In this document: positions 1 through 6,400 of the stretch, piece after piece
How positions within the stretch are numbered: position 1 is the stretch's first letter
Layout: every line of letters begins with the position of its first letter
Source: Clostridia bacterium
GTDB taxonomy: Bacteria; Bacillota; Clostridia; Oscillospirales; CAG-272
Assembly: GCA_017386965.1 (NCBI GenBank)
Contig: JAFOGE010000035.1
Location: 1-7,903, forward strand
Length of the DNA: 7,903 bases
Reading direction: 5' to 3'
The notes under the pieces: model-generated
Seen by the model: only the letters and a program-made list of their open reading frames with translations
What the model was told of the DNA's origin: nothing
Database searches by the model: none
Position numbers and translations under genes: made by a program

Positions 1-14
1 ACATTGTTCGCCCG

Positions 15-36
15 AAAGCAATAGACGGATTGCTTT
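15..36 (+). terminator. Possible terminator hairpin of an upstream gene
   Basis: Perfect 8-bp inverted repeat, AAAGCAAT (15-22) and ATTGCTTT (29-36), around the 6-nt loop AGACGG. The distal arm runs into TTTTC on the plus strand, a short U-tract. It may end transcription of a plus-strand gene lying before the window. The stem is AT-rich and the T-run short, so it would be weak. It could equally be the first member of the run of stem-loops that follows. Confidence 0.35.
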
Positions 37-51
37 TCAGCCCCCATAGCC

Positions 52-89
52 ACTTTTCTCTTTGACACCGCAGGCGCAAAGAGAAAAGT
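52..89. repeat. Perfect 13-bp inverted repeat (stem-loop)
   Basis: ACTTTTCTCTTTG (52-64) is the exact reverse complement of CAAAGAGAAAAGT (77-89), with a 12-nt loop. No T-run follows on either strand, so it does not look like a simple intrinsic terminator. With the GC-rich hairpins just downstream it may form a composite palindromic intergenic element. I have an impression that similar AGAGAAAAGT-type palindromes are dispersed in gut Clostridia genomes, but I could not verify this. Confidence 0.7.
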
Positions 90-117
90 TAGCAAAAGAG
101 AAACGCCGGGGTTATTT

Positions 118-175
118 CGCCGTCTGCGGACGGCGAGGAGGGCTCCGCGCCCTCCACCTGCGCCGCCTTGCGGCG
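118..175. repeat. Cluster of three GC-rich perfect hairpins
   Basis: Three back-to-back perfect stem-loops. CGCCGTC (118-124) pairs with GACGGCG (129-135) around TGCG. GGAGGGC (137-143) pairs with GCCCTCC (149-155) around TCCGC. CGCCGC (161-166) pairs with GCGGCG (170-175) around CTT. They are 1 and 5 nt apart, so a transcript of either strand would fold into consecutive helices. Small open frames cross the area, but the compositional bias comes from the hairpins and none has a plausible start. A REP/BIME-like repeat or a structured RNA are both possible. Confidence 0.65.
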
Positions 176-184
176 GGGCTATCG

Positions 185-264
185 CGTGCTCTCGCGCGGT
201 GCGCATCCGTTTTGTTCCGCGAAACGCGCTCTCGCGCGGTGCGTTGCCGCTTTGTGTCGTGAAA
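185..264. repeat. Two-copy 40-bp tandem repeat
   Basis: Positions 185-224 and 225-264 align without gaps at an offset of exactly 40 bp, with 32 of 40 bases identical by hand count. The core CTCGCGCGGTGCG is identical in both (191-203 and 231-243), and each copy ends in GAAA. The period is not a multiple of three and no credible gene covers it, so it is read as a non-coding intergenic repeat. Confidence 0.7.
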
Positions 265-398
265 TGTTCCTGCGATTTGCTCTTTTCGTTCGACTCCACC
301 TTCACTTTTTGCGCATTTTTAGCAACGATTCGCCTCTTTCTACATCGAATGATACCGTTTTTGCGCATAGAATGTAAAACCAAGACGAACGGTTTTCC
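265..398. other. Intergenic spacer, nothing recognised
   Basis: Pyrimidine-rich, lower-GC stretch between the repeat cluster and the promoter at 399. I see no supported gene, hairpin or operator in it. Short open frames here lack ribosome binding sites and family resemblance. Confidence 0.6.
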
Positions 399-427
399 TT
401 GACCGAAGAATTCTTTCATGTCATAAT
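399..427 (+). promoter_or_regulatory. Sigma-A-type promoter for the exported LRR gene
   Basis: TTGACC (399-404) and CATAAT (422-427) are separated by exactly 17 nt. Each hexamer differs from the vegetative consensus TTGACA/TATAAT at one position. Transcription would start near 434, giving a leader of roughly 40 nt before the ATG at 477. The promoter overlaps the most upstream in-frame TTG codon (399), which rules that codon out as the start of the gene. Confidence 0.8.
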
Positions 428-436
428 GAAAGAAAA

Positions 437-462
437 AGGACAGGCTCTTTGCCTGCCGTCCT
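437..462 (+). promoter_or_regulatory. Leader hairpin just upstream of the ribosome binding site
   Basis: CAGGC (441-445) pairs with GCCTG (451-455) around TCTTT, and AGGA (437-440) can pair with TCCT (459-462), leaving a 3-nt bulge. The stem ends 1 nt before the Shine-Dalgarno sequence. It could affect transcript stability or translation, but there is no alternative pairing visible that would make it a clear switch. Confidence 0.35.
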
Positions 463-463
463 C

Positions 464-471
464 GGAAGGAG
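464..471 (+). promoter_or_regulatory. Strong ribosome binding site that fixes the start at 477
   Basis: GGAAGGAG lies 5 nt before the ATG at 477. It decides between this start, which opens directly onto a hydrophobic export segment, and the in-frame codon 26 residues upstream that falls in the promoter. Confidence 0.85.
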
Positions 472-476
472 CATTC

Positions 477-1271
477 ATGAAACCTGTGACACAAACGCTG
501 ATGATCATTCTGGCGATCGCCTTTGCCATCGCCCTCTCTCTTACCGTTGCCCTCCTCTGCCTTTCCTATGCGCAAGCGCTTCCGCACGGGAGTAGTACGC
601 CCGAGAGCGATCCGCCCCCCTCCTTCCCCTTTCCTGAATCAGACACCTCCCCGGAAAGCGCCCTGCCGCCCCCCACAACCGGGGATACGGGCGCAGAGGC
701 AACCGAGGAGCAGACCGAGCCCGAAACCGAACCCGAAACCATCCTTCCCGACGTGAGCAACGGCCTCTCCTTCACCAGCAATCGCAACGGGACCTGCCGC
801 GTTTCCAGCATCGGAACCTGCATCGACGCTTGTGTGGTCATTCCCGAATACTCCCCCTCCGGGGAGCTTGTCGTGGCCGTGGAGAGCGGTGCCTTCTTCG
901 GTTGCTCCACCGTAACGGCAATCCAAATCCCCGCCTCGGTCAAGAGCATCGGCTCTTTGGCCTTTGCCGCTTGCAAAAACCTCATGTATATCTCCGTAAA
1001 TGCGCAGAATCCTCATTATCGCGACATCGACGGCATCCTTTACTCGGCGGATGCCTCTACCCTGATACTCTATCCTCCCATGCGTGCAGGGACCGATCTG
1101 ACGATTCATACCGTGACAACCGCCATCGAGGAAATGGCCTTCTACAACTGCGCCTACCTCCGCTCGGTGTCCTACACGGGATCTCCCGATCAATGGGAAG
1201 CCATCCGCATCGGAAGCAAGAATTACAGTCTGATCGCAGCATCCAAAACCTTTTACACCGGCGCAAAATAA
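477..1271 (+). CDS. Exported BspA-like leucine-rich repeat protein
   Basis: A 264-residue cell-envelope protein of the BspA/LRR_5 type. Residues 8-30 form a hydrophobic segment after K2. The AQA at 32-34 could be a signal peptidase I site; otherwise the segment is a membrane anchor. Residues 35-92 are a low-complexity Pro/Glu/Ser/Thr linker. Residues 93-264 hold the repeats, with the hallmark 'SGAFFGC' (137-143), 'SLAFAAC' (160-166) and 'EMAFYNC' (219-225) turns. An insertion 'YRDIDGILYSADASTLILYP' (181-200) and a terminal 'YTGSPDQWEAIRIG' (233-246) are both typical of this family. LRR_5 proteins of gut bacteria are generally surface-exposed and implicated in binding; the ligand here is unknown. 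There is no lipobox Cys and no LPXTG motif. The gene has its own promoter and leader and ends at a terminator shared with the convergent gene. The start is set by the ribosome binding site at 464-471. Confidence 0.9.
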   Translation: MKPVTQTLMIILAIAFAIALSLTVALLCLSYAQALPHGSSTPESDPPPSFPFPESDTSPESALPPPTTGDTGAEATEEQTEPETEPETILPDVSNGLSFTSNRNGTCRVSSIGTCIDACVVIPEYSPSGELVVAVESGAFFGCSTVTAIQIPASVKSIGSLAFAACKNLMYISVNAQNPHYRDIDGILYSADASTLILYPPMRAGTDLTIHTVTTAIEEMAFYNCAYLRSVSYTGSPDQWEAIRIGSKNYSLIAASKTFYTGAK

Positions 1272-1327
1272 ACGCGCCCACGGTCCTTAACGCGAAGCGA
1301 TGAAGGCGAGCGACGTTCCATCCATAG

Positions 1328-1380
1328 AAATAACGAGAGGCGGGAATGCCATTGCATTCCTGCCTCTCGTTATTTCTTTT
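1328..1380. terminator. Bidirectional intrinsic terminator between convergent genes
   Basis: Arms 1328-1349 and 1354-1375 form a 22-bp stem around the 4-nt loop CATT. The only non-Watson-Crick position is a G-T that is a G-U wobble in the plus-strand RNA. On the plus strand the stem is followed by CTTTT after TATTT. On the minus strand the stem also ends in TTATTT. It lies 56 nt after the stop of the plus-strand LRR gene and 27 nt after the stop of the minus-strand LRR gene, so it probably serves both. Confidence 0.9.
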
Positions 1381-1402
1381 CGGCAAGCCCCCCACGGCGG
1401 AT

Positions 1403-2437
1403 TCAATCCTCCGTTTTCTCGTCCGGGGCATCCGTCAGACGTACCACCGTCTTTTCCAGCGTGCTTCTTCTGCGCTCGCGCTTGCGCTCCTCAATGGTCT
1501 TTCCGCTCTGCAAAACCTCCACACGTCCGTAAGAACCGCAGAGCAGAAGCATCCGCTTCATGCGGCGCACCATGTATTCCTGCTCCACATAGATCCGTGT
1601 CTTCTCCTCTGCCCTTCCAAGACCGAAGGCCGCAAAGCCGAGGCGCTTGATGCTATGCGGAAGATAGACCTCACGAAGCTCCGGGCAATCCCGGAATGCA
1701 CCTGCGCCAATCATGGAAACGCCCAGATCCATACGAGCCTCCCGAAGACGTCGGCATCCGCGGAGCGCATTCCTCTCGATCCGTTGCACACTCCCGGGCA
1801 GGTGGATCGAGGAAAGCGCACTGCAATCGCGCAAAATTTCCTCCTCCAAAACGGTCAGAGTAGAAGGGAATCGGAGCTCCTCAAGGGAGATGCATCCACG
1901 TAGCATGGCGGGAGCAAGATGGGTGATTCCATCCTCGATCTCCACGCGCTCCAGCTCCGTGCAATGCAGAAACGCCCCCTTCCCGATCGATTCCAAATGC
2001 GCGGGCAGCGAAACACTGCGCAAGGACGCGCAATCGCGGAAGGCGTAGGCACCAATGCGACGCAGGCCGGTCCCGAAGGGGATCTGTGAGAGCATGGTAC
2101 ATCCCGAGAAGGCGCGCTCCCCAATGCTGGAAAGGTGTTCAAAGGGCGTGATTTCGCGCAGACGTACGCAATCCCGAAAAGCACCCGTTCCAAGGCCGAC
2201 GTCCGAATCCTCGGGCAGGCGGACCGAGAACAAGCGGCGGCAATCCCGAAAGGCCTCGCTCTTAATGGCAGAAAGACCTTCGGGAAGACGGATCTCCTCC
2301 ATGCTCCTACGGCTCTTGCGAAAGGCGCGATTGCCAACCGACAGGAAGTCTGCCTCCTGCAAATCTACCGCAGGCGCGTCGCTCCTGTGCCAAAGCAGCT
2401 GCCATTTTTTGATCACGGTCTTAGTTTTCATGCCCAT
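1403..2437 (-). CDS. Cytoplasmic BspA-like leucine-rich repeat protein
   Basis: A 344-residue LRR_5/BspA-type protein with no signal peptide and no membrane segment, so probably intracellular, which is less usual for the family. Nine repeats run over residues about 32-275. The recurring 'AFRDC' (or equivalent) turn places Cys at 66, 90, 113, 135, 159, 182, 205, 228 and 251, a period of 22-24 residues. The last repeat is followed by a basic segment ('MVRRMKRM', 289-296) and a charged C-terminus rich in Arg, Lys and Glu (312-344). The start overlaps the end of the upstream thioesterase gene by 17 nt, indicating one transcript and coupled translation. ATG 2437 is chosen because GGAAGGA lies 4 nt before it; ATG 2431, with 10-nt spacing, is an alternative that removes two residues. 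Its partner is unknown. A scaffold or regulatory role is possible, but the sequence does not show one. Confidence 0.88.
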   Translation of the reverse strand: MGMKTKTVIKKWQLLWHRSDAPAVDLQEADFLSVGNRAFRKSRRSMEEIRLPEGLSAIKSEAFRDCRRLFSVRLPEDSDVGLGTGAFRDCVRLREITPFEHLSSIGERAFSGCTMLSQIPFGTGLRRIGAYAFRDCASLRSVSLPAHLESIGKGAFLHCTELERVEIEDGITHLAPAMLRGCISLEELRFPSTLTVLEEEILRDCSALSSIHLPGSVQRIERNALRGCRRLREARMDLGVSMIGAGAFRDCPELREVYLPHSIKRLGFAAFGLGRAEEKTRIYVEQEYMVRRMKRMLLLCGSYGRVEVLQSGKTIEERKRERRRSTLEKTVVRLTDAPDEKTED

Positions 2438-3185
2438 TCGTTCCTTCCCGGCTCTCCTTGCATCGCGGCTCCAGCGTCAGGACCGCCTCAAGGCAGGTCA
2501 CGCCATCCCCGTCAACGGTACGGAAGCAGAGCCTTCCGTCCTCCTGCTCCGCGCGATAAACGGCAAGTGTATGTCCAAACGTTCCCTCATGCAAGAAGGA
2601 GAGCGTCAGGGCGCGCACGCGCAGATTGAGAATGTTCGGCGTGAAATCGCAAAGCATATCCGGATAGTGCGTGTTGTTCATATGTCCGTTGTAGTCGATG
2701 TCCGAATACACGATCCTTCGCTCGCCCGCCTTCTCCATGTCTGCAAGAGCAGGAATACGGACCCGCGCGTAGAATTCGGGAGGAAGTGGGTCATCCCCCT
2801 CAAATCCGTAGGAAAACTCGGTTGCGCGAAGCATTCTTCGGTTCTTCAGATCGAGAAGCGCCCACATGGAATAGGCCTCGGCCACGACCTCCTCGCCTCG
2901 CAGAACGCGGAAGCAGCGGTCGAAGCGAAAGCCCTTGCCCTCACAGATCCAGGTCTGCACGCAGATCTCGTCATCGGTATAGAGATCGGCATAAACATGG
3001 ACGGTAATGCGGCTCAACAGGAACGCCAAGCCCTGCTTGTCACGCAGATCGTCCAGGGAGGTTCCGTTGGCCAAGAGCTGGGCATTTGCGGTTTCCTGCA
3101 TGTAGCTGACCAGCTGGGAGGGGCGTATTACGCGGTTGGCATCGGTATCATGCCAACGAATTTTATAGAATTCACTGTGCTTCAT
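2421..3185 (-). CDS. Acyl-ACP thioesterase, FatA/FatB-like (double hotdog)
   Basis: A 254-residue cytoplasmic enzyme of the acyl-ACP thioesterase family (PF01643 type), expected to hydrolyse acyl-ACP to free fatty acid and ACP. The length fits the bacterial family. The N-terminal hotdog opens with the typical 'RWHDTDANRVIRPSQL' (10-25). 'MWALLDLKNRRMLR' (107-120) matches the conserved end of that half. The second hotdog carries the active-site signature 'DIDYNGHMNNTHY' (162-174), with N166, H168 and the following Asn pair in the plant-type N-x-H-x-N-N pattern. E200 in 'FLHEGTFG' corresponds to the downstream catalytic Glu. Active-site residues therefore look intact; chain-length preference cannot be read. 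The ATG at 3185 has only a weak ribosome binding site (GGTGA, 9 nt upstream). No convincing promoter was found in the 215 bp before it. The gene is first of a coupled pair with the cytoplasmic LRR gene. Confidence 0.9.
   Translation of the reverse strand: MKHSEFYKIRWHDTDANRVIRPSQLVSYMQETANAQLLANGTSLDDLRDKQGLAFLLSRITVHVYADLYTDDEICVQTWICEGKGFRFDRCFRVLRGEEVVAEAYSMWALLDLKNRRMLRATEFSYGFEGDDPLPPEFYARVRIPALADMEKAGERRIVYSDIDYNGHMNNTHYPDMLCDFTPNILNLRVRALTLSFLHEGTFGHTLAVYRAEQEDGRLCFRTVDGDGVTCLEAVLTLEPRCKESREGTNGHEN
2442..2448 (-). promoter_or_regulatory. Ribosome binding site inside the thioesterase 3' end
   Basis: On the minus strand GGAAGGA lies 4 nt before ATG 2437 and 10 nt before ATG 2431. It sits within the last codons of the thioesterase gene, so ribosomes finishing that gene terminate 14 nt past the LRR start codon. 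That geometry suits re-initiation. Confidence 0.6.
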
Positions 3186-3315
3186 TTTGGCTCGTCACCG
3201 TTATTCGCGCTTGACACGCGAGGACCTTTCCTGAAGGAATGAAAAAGGAGAGGGAGAGCCATCACGGAAGAAAAGGGCTGCACCGTCAGCGAAATCCTCT
3301 CCAACGTATATTTTG

Positions 3316-3349
3316 GGGGGATGCTACACATATCTGCGCAACATCCCCC
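3316..3349 (-). terminator. Strong hairpin after the giant gene, possible terminator or processing site
   Basis: Arms 3316-3329 and 3336-3349 pair over all 14 positions on the minus-strand RNA, three as G-U wobbles, starting from five consecutive G-C pairs, around the loop AGATAT. It lies about 50 nt after the stop of the giant gene and 130 nt before the thioesterase start. The minus strand continues AAAATATA rather than with a U-tract, so this is not a canonical intrinsic terminator. It could be a Rho-type or mRNA-stabilising structure, or an attenuator between the giant gene and the thioesterase pair. A 10-bp palindrome CCCACGTGGG (3347-3356) overlaps its edge. Confidence 0.45.
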
Positions 3350-3366
3350 ACGTGGGATCGATTCTC

Positions 3367-3382
3367 TACGCCTTACGGCGTA
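3367..3382. other. Small perfect hairpin after the giant gene stop codon
   Basis: TACGCC (3367-3372) and GGCGTA (3377-3382) pair around TTAC, about 18 nt beyond the stop codon at 3401-3403. There is no T-run on either side. It is too short to terminate alone but may act with the larger hairpin at 3316-3349. Confidence 0.4.
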
Positions 3383-3400
3383 AATCCTCGCATGTTTTGA

Positions 3401-6400
3401 TTATTGACGCTTGGTTTCGTCTTCCTCGGTTGCTTCCTCGGTTGCTTCCTCAGCAGCTTCCTCAGCGGCTTCCTCGGTAGCTTCCTCGGTTGCTTCCTCA
3501 GCGACTTCCTCAGCAGCTTCCTCAGCGACTTCCTCAGCAGCTTCCTCAGCAGCTTCCTCAGCAGCTTCCTCAGCGACTTCCTCAGCAGCCTCCTCAGTTG
3601 CTTCCTCAGCGGCTTCCTCGGTAGCTTCCTCAGCAGCCTCATCAGCAGCGGGCTCCTCAGCGGGAGTCATTCCGTAGTCAGCAGGATCGTCGCTCTTACG
3701 GAACAGGCAAACGATGGCGGAAATGCCAAGGCAGAGTCCGAAGAACAGGGATACGAGCCAAGTTACGAAGCGAGTGATGAAGTTGGGCTTGAGCAGCTCT
3801 GCCATGTAGAGCTTGTAGATGAGAACGATCAGGACGATCACAGCCAGAGCGATCAGGAGGATCCAGAGCCACAGGTAGGATGCGGTCTTCTCAACCGTGA
3901 AGGTTGCAAAGCTCATGCCTGCGAAGCCCTCTACCCACTTGTCAAATGCAACGCCCTCACCCTCTACCTCGGGAGTAACGGTTGCATCATAGAACGCGCC
4001 GTTGAAGATGTAGAAGAGGAGATTGCGGTTTCCAACCTTTTCCCAGGTGAAGTTCACACCCTCGGTGGTCAGCGTGAAGGCATAGGTCAATACCTTGGTG
4101 CCCTCCGCGTTGACGGACTGTGCAACCAGCTCGCATCCGGTGGGAGCCGTCTTAAGGAACTCACCCTTTGCAATTTCAACCGTGAAGGTTGCGGTGGAGC
4201 CGTACTTGCCGGTCTGTGCAACACCGTTTGCATACCAAACGATATCGTTTGCTACGTAGGAAACGGAAACGGAAACGTTGGCTGCAGGCATTACGAACTC
4301 GCCGTTGTTGTTCAGAGCGAGCTTGTTGCCGTTTGCATCCACGATGGATACGATTGCGGTGTAGCCGGTCTTTGCGGGAACCGTTACGGGAACACGTGCG
4401 CCGGGCTCAGCCTTCGGAGCAGTCTGTGCAATTCCGTCGGTTGCGATCGCATAAGAGATCTTGGAGTAGGAAGCTCTGATGGTGACGCTCTTGTTTACAA
4501 CGTTGAACGCCTTTGCGAGCTCAGCTGCGAGATCCTCGCAGTCCCAAGCACCGATCTCGCCGGCAGCACCTGCGGGAACTGCGGGAGCCGTGATCTGCTT
4601 GTAGTTGTGGATATTGTAGGTGAGAGTGAGGGTCTTTTCACCTGCTACGAAGTTTACGGTGTAAGTGTCAAGAGTCCACTTTGCGAAGATGTAAACATCT
4701 GCGGGATTTGCCTTGATGGCATCATCCGTGGGAACGCCGAGCCACTCTGCGCCGGTCTTAACGTAGCCGATCGGAGCCTTCGCGCCGGTATCCGCGATCA
4801 CGGTGTTGATGTCGATCCATGCGGGAACGGTGCCATCCTTGTAGGTGACCGTCTTGTAGAGCATGCCGTTTACATAGTAGTAAACATTGTGCGTGGGAGT
4901 GGTGGGAATTACGGGAGGATCCTGTCTTGCGTAGAAGGTAACCGTTACGGTAACGGCCTCTGCAGGCATGGTCAGCTTACCGTTGGAAACGGTACCTGCG
5001 CTTGCAGCTACGCTCTTCTGAGTGAGGTTGCCATAGTATTCGTAGAGATCCTTCAGAGCAACAACTGCGCCCTCGGGGAGGTATTCGTAATCGCTGTTAG
5101 AAAATCCGCCTACGACGTTCTTGCCGTCGGTATCTACGAATACAACGTTGACCTTGTACTCGTTGGTGATAACGAACTGGGAGAAGTGCGGTGCGTCGAA
5201 TGCAACGAAGCCGCGGGTTACGGTTGCCTCAACGTTCTCACGGCTGTTGGCAGTAACAACGTTAACGCGGGTTGCCTTGTCGGCGGTTGCGGTGATCGCC
5301 TTATCATAAGGAAGCTTAATCGTCAGCTTGCCGCCGAATTCGCCATCGGTTGCCTCGCCGTTTACGAGGATCTCAAAGTTGTGGAATGCAGCATCCTTGT
5401 TGTTCTTGTAGAGGTCGTTTGCAACGGACTTGAGTGCCTTGTAGCCGAATGCAACTGCATCGCCATTCTCGGAACGAACGTTGTAGAATTCTGCAAGCGT
5501 TGCGTTGTCGAAGGAAACGAAGGTGTAATCGTCTGCGAGAGCATCGGTGCCGTTGTCGATCAGAATCTCAAGCGTTGCCTTTGCATCGGCAGCAGCGTCT
5601 GCCAGGATGTAATCGCGAGCCAGATCGATCGTCAGCTCTGCGGGCAGCTGGCTGTGCAGGGTGAGCTGATACAGACCGTCGGTGTACTCCAGCGTGAAGT
5701 CGCCGTCGTAATCCAGAATGGACTCCAGGGCAACGTCTGCTGCGAAGGTTACGTTTGCGGTAACGGGAGCGGTAAGATCAGCAGCCTCGCCGTTGGCGTT
5801 GAGCCAGGAGATCTCATATCCCTTGTGAATCTTTTCGTTGTAAGCGCCAACGGTAACCTTACCGGTGACGGCTGCGATGATCTCCTCGGTGAGCAGATCG
5901 CCGCTCTTAAGGATGTAGGAGCCCAGAACGGTCTTGCCGTCCACGTCTACGAAGGTGACCTCAACGGCGTTGCGGTCTGCGTAAACAACGGTGTCCTCTG
6001 CAGGCATGGTCAGCACGGGGTTGCCCTCAGCATCGGTCCAGTCTGCGATATCGTATCCGCTGATGGTGGAATCGGTCTTGAAGATGTCAAGCTCTGCGCC
6101 TACGGGAAGGAATGCGGAGAAGAGAACCGTGTCGCCTTCCTTATCCATATAAGTGATCTGGTAAACATCGGTGAACTGAACGCCAAAGCTGAGGCTTCCG
6201 GTAATGGTTGCATCGGGCGTAACGGCGATCAGCTTGTTCAGAAGCTCGTCGGTAAGAACGAGATCTGCGGCGTTGTCAAGCTTGTTCATGATCGCATCCA
6301 GGAGAGCGATGTCCACGCCGAGCTTGTTGCAAACAGCCTCTACGATCACGTCTGCCTTCTTCAAGCCGTTAAAGAGCTTGGGAAGAAGCTTGCTTACCAG

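Noticed and set aside
62..402. Three short Arg- or Phe-rich open frames on the plus strand
   Set aside because: Composition follows the hairpins and the 40-bp repeat; starts lack ribosome binding sites and the frames overlap one another.
399..476. N-terminal extension of the exported LRR protein from TTG 399
   Set aside because: The TTG is the promoter -35 element, and a strong ribosome binding site lies 5 nt before ATG 477, which opens directly onto the export segment.
477..600. Lipoprotein signal in the exported LRR protein
   Set aside because: The Cys at residue 28 is preceded by Leu-Leu, which does not fit the lipobox requirement for Gly/Ala/Ser at -1.
3211..3216. TTGACA hexamer on the plus strand between the giant gene and the thioesterase
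   Set aside because: No -10 element follows at 16-18 nt (the sequence there is AAGGAA), and no plus-strand gene begins downstream.
2055..3242. 395-codon open frame on the plus strand
   Set aside because: It lies antisense to the thioesterase and cytoplasmic LRR genes, both of which have clear family signatures. No recognisable protein.
3422..3631. CRISPR-like array
   Set aside because: Units are contiguous 12-bp coding repeats without spacers, in frame with a real protein.
3373..3642. Leu/Arg/Lys-rich 89-codon minus-strand frame
   Set aside because: It is the out-of-frame reading of the 12-bp tail repeat.
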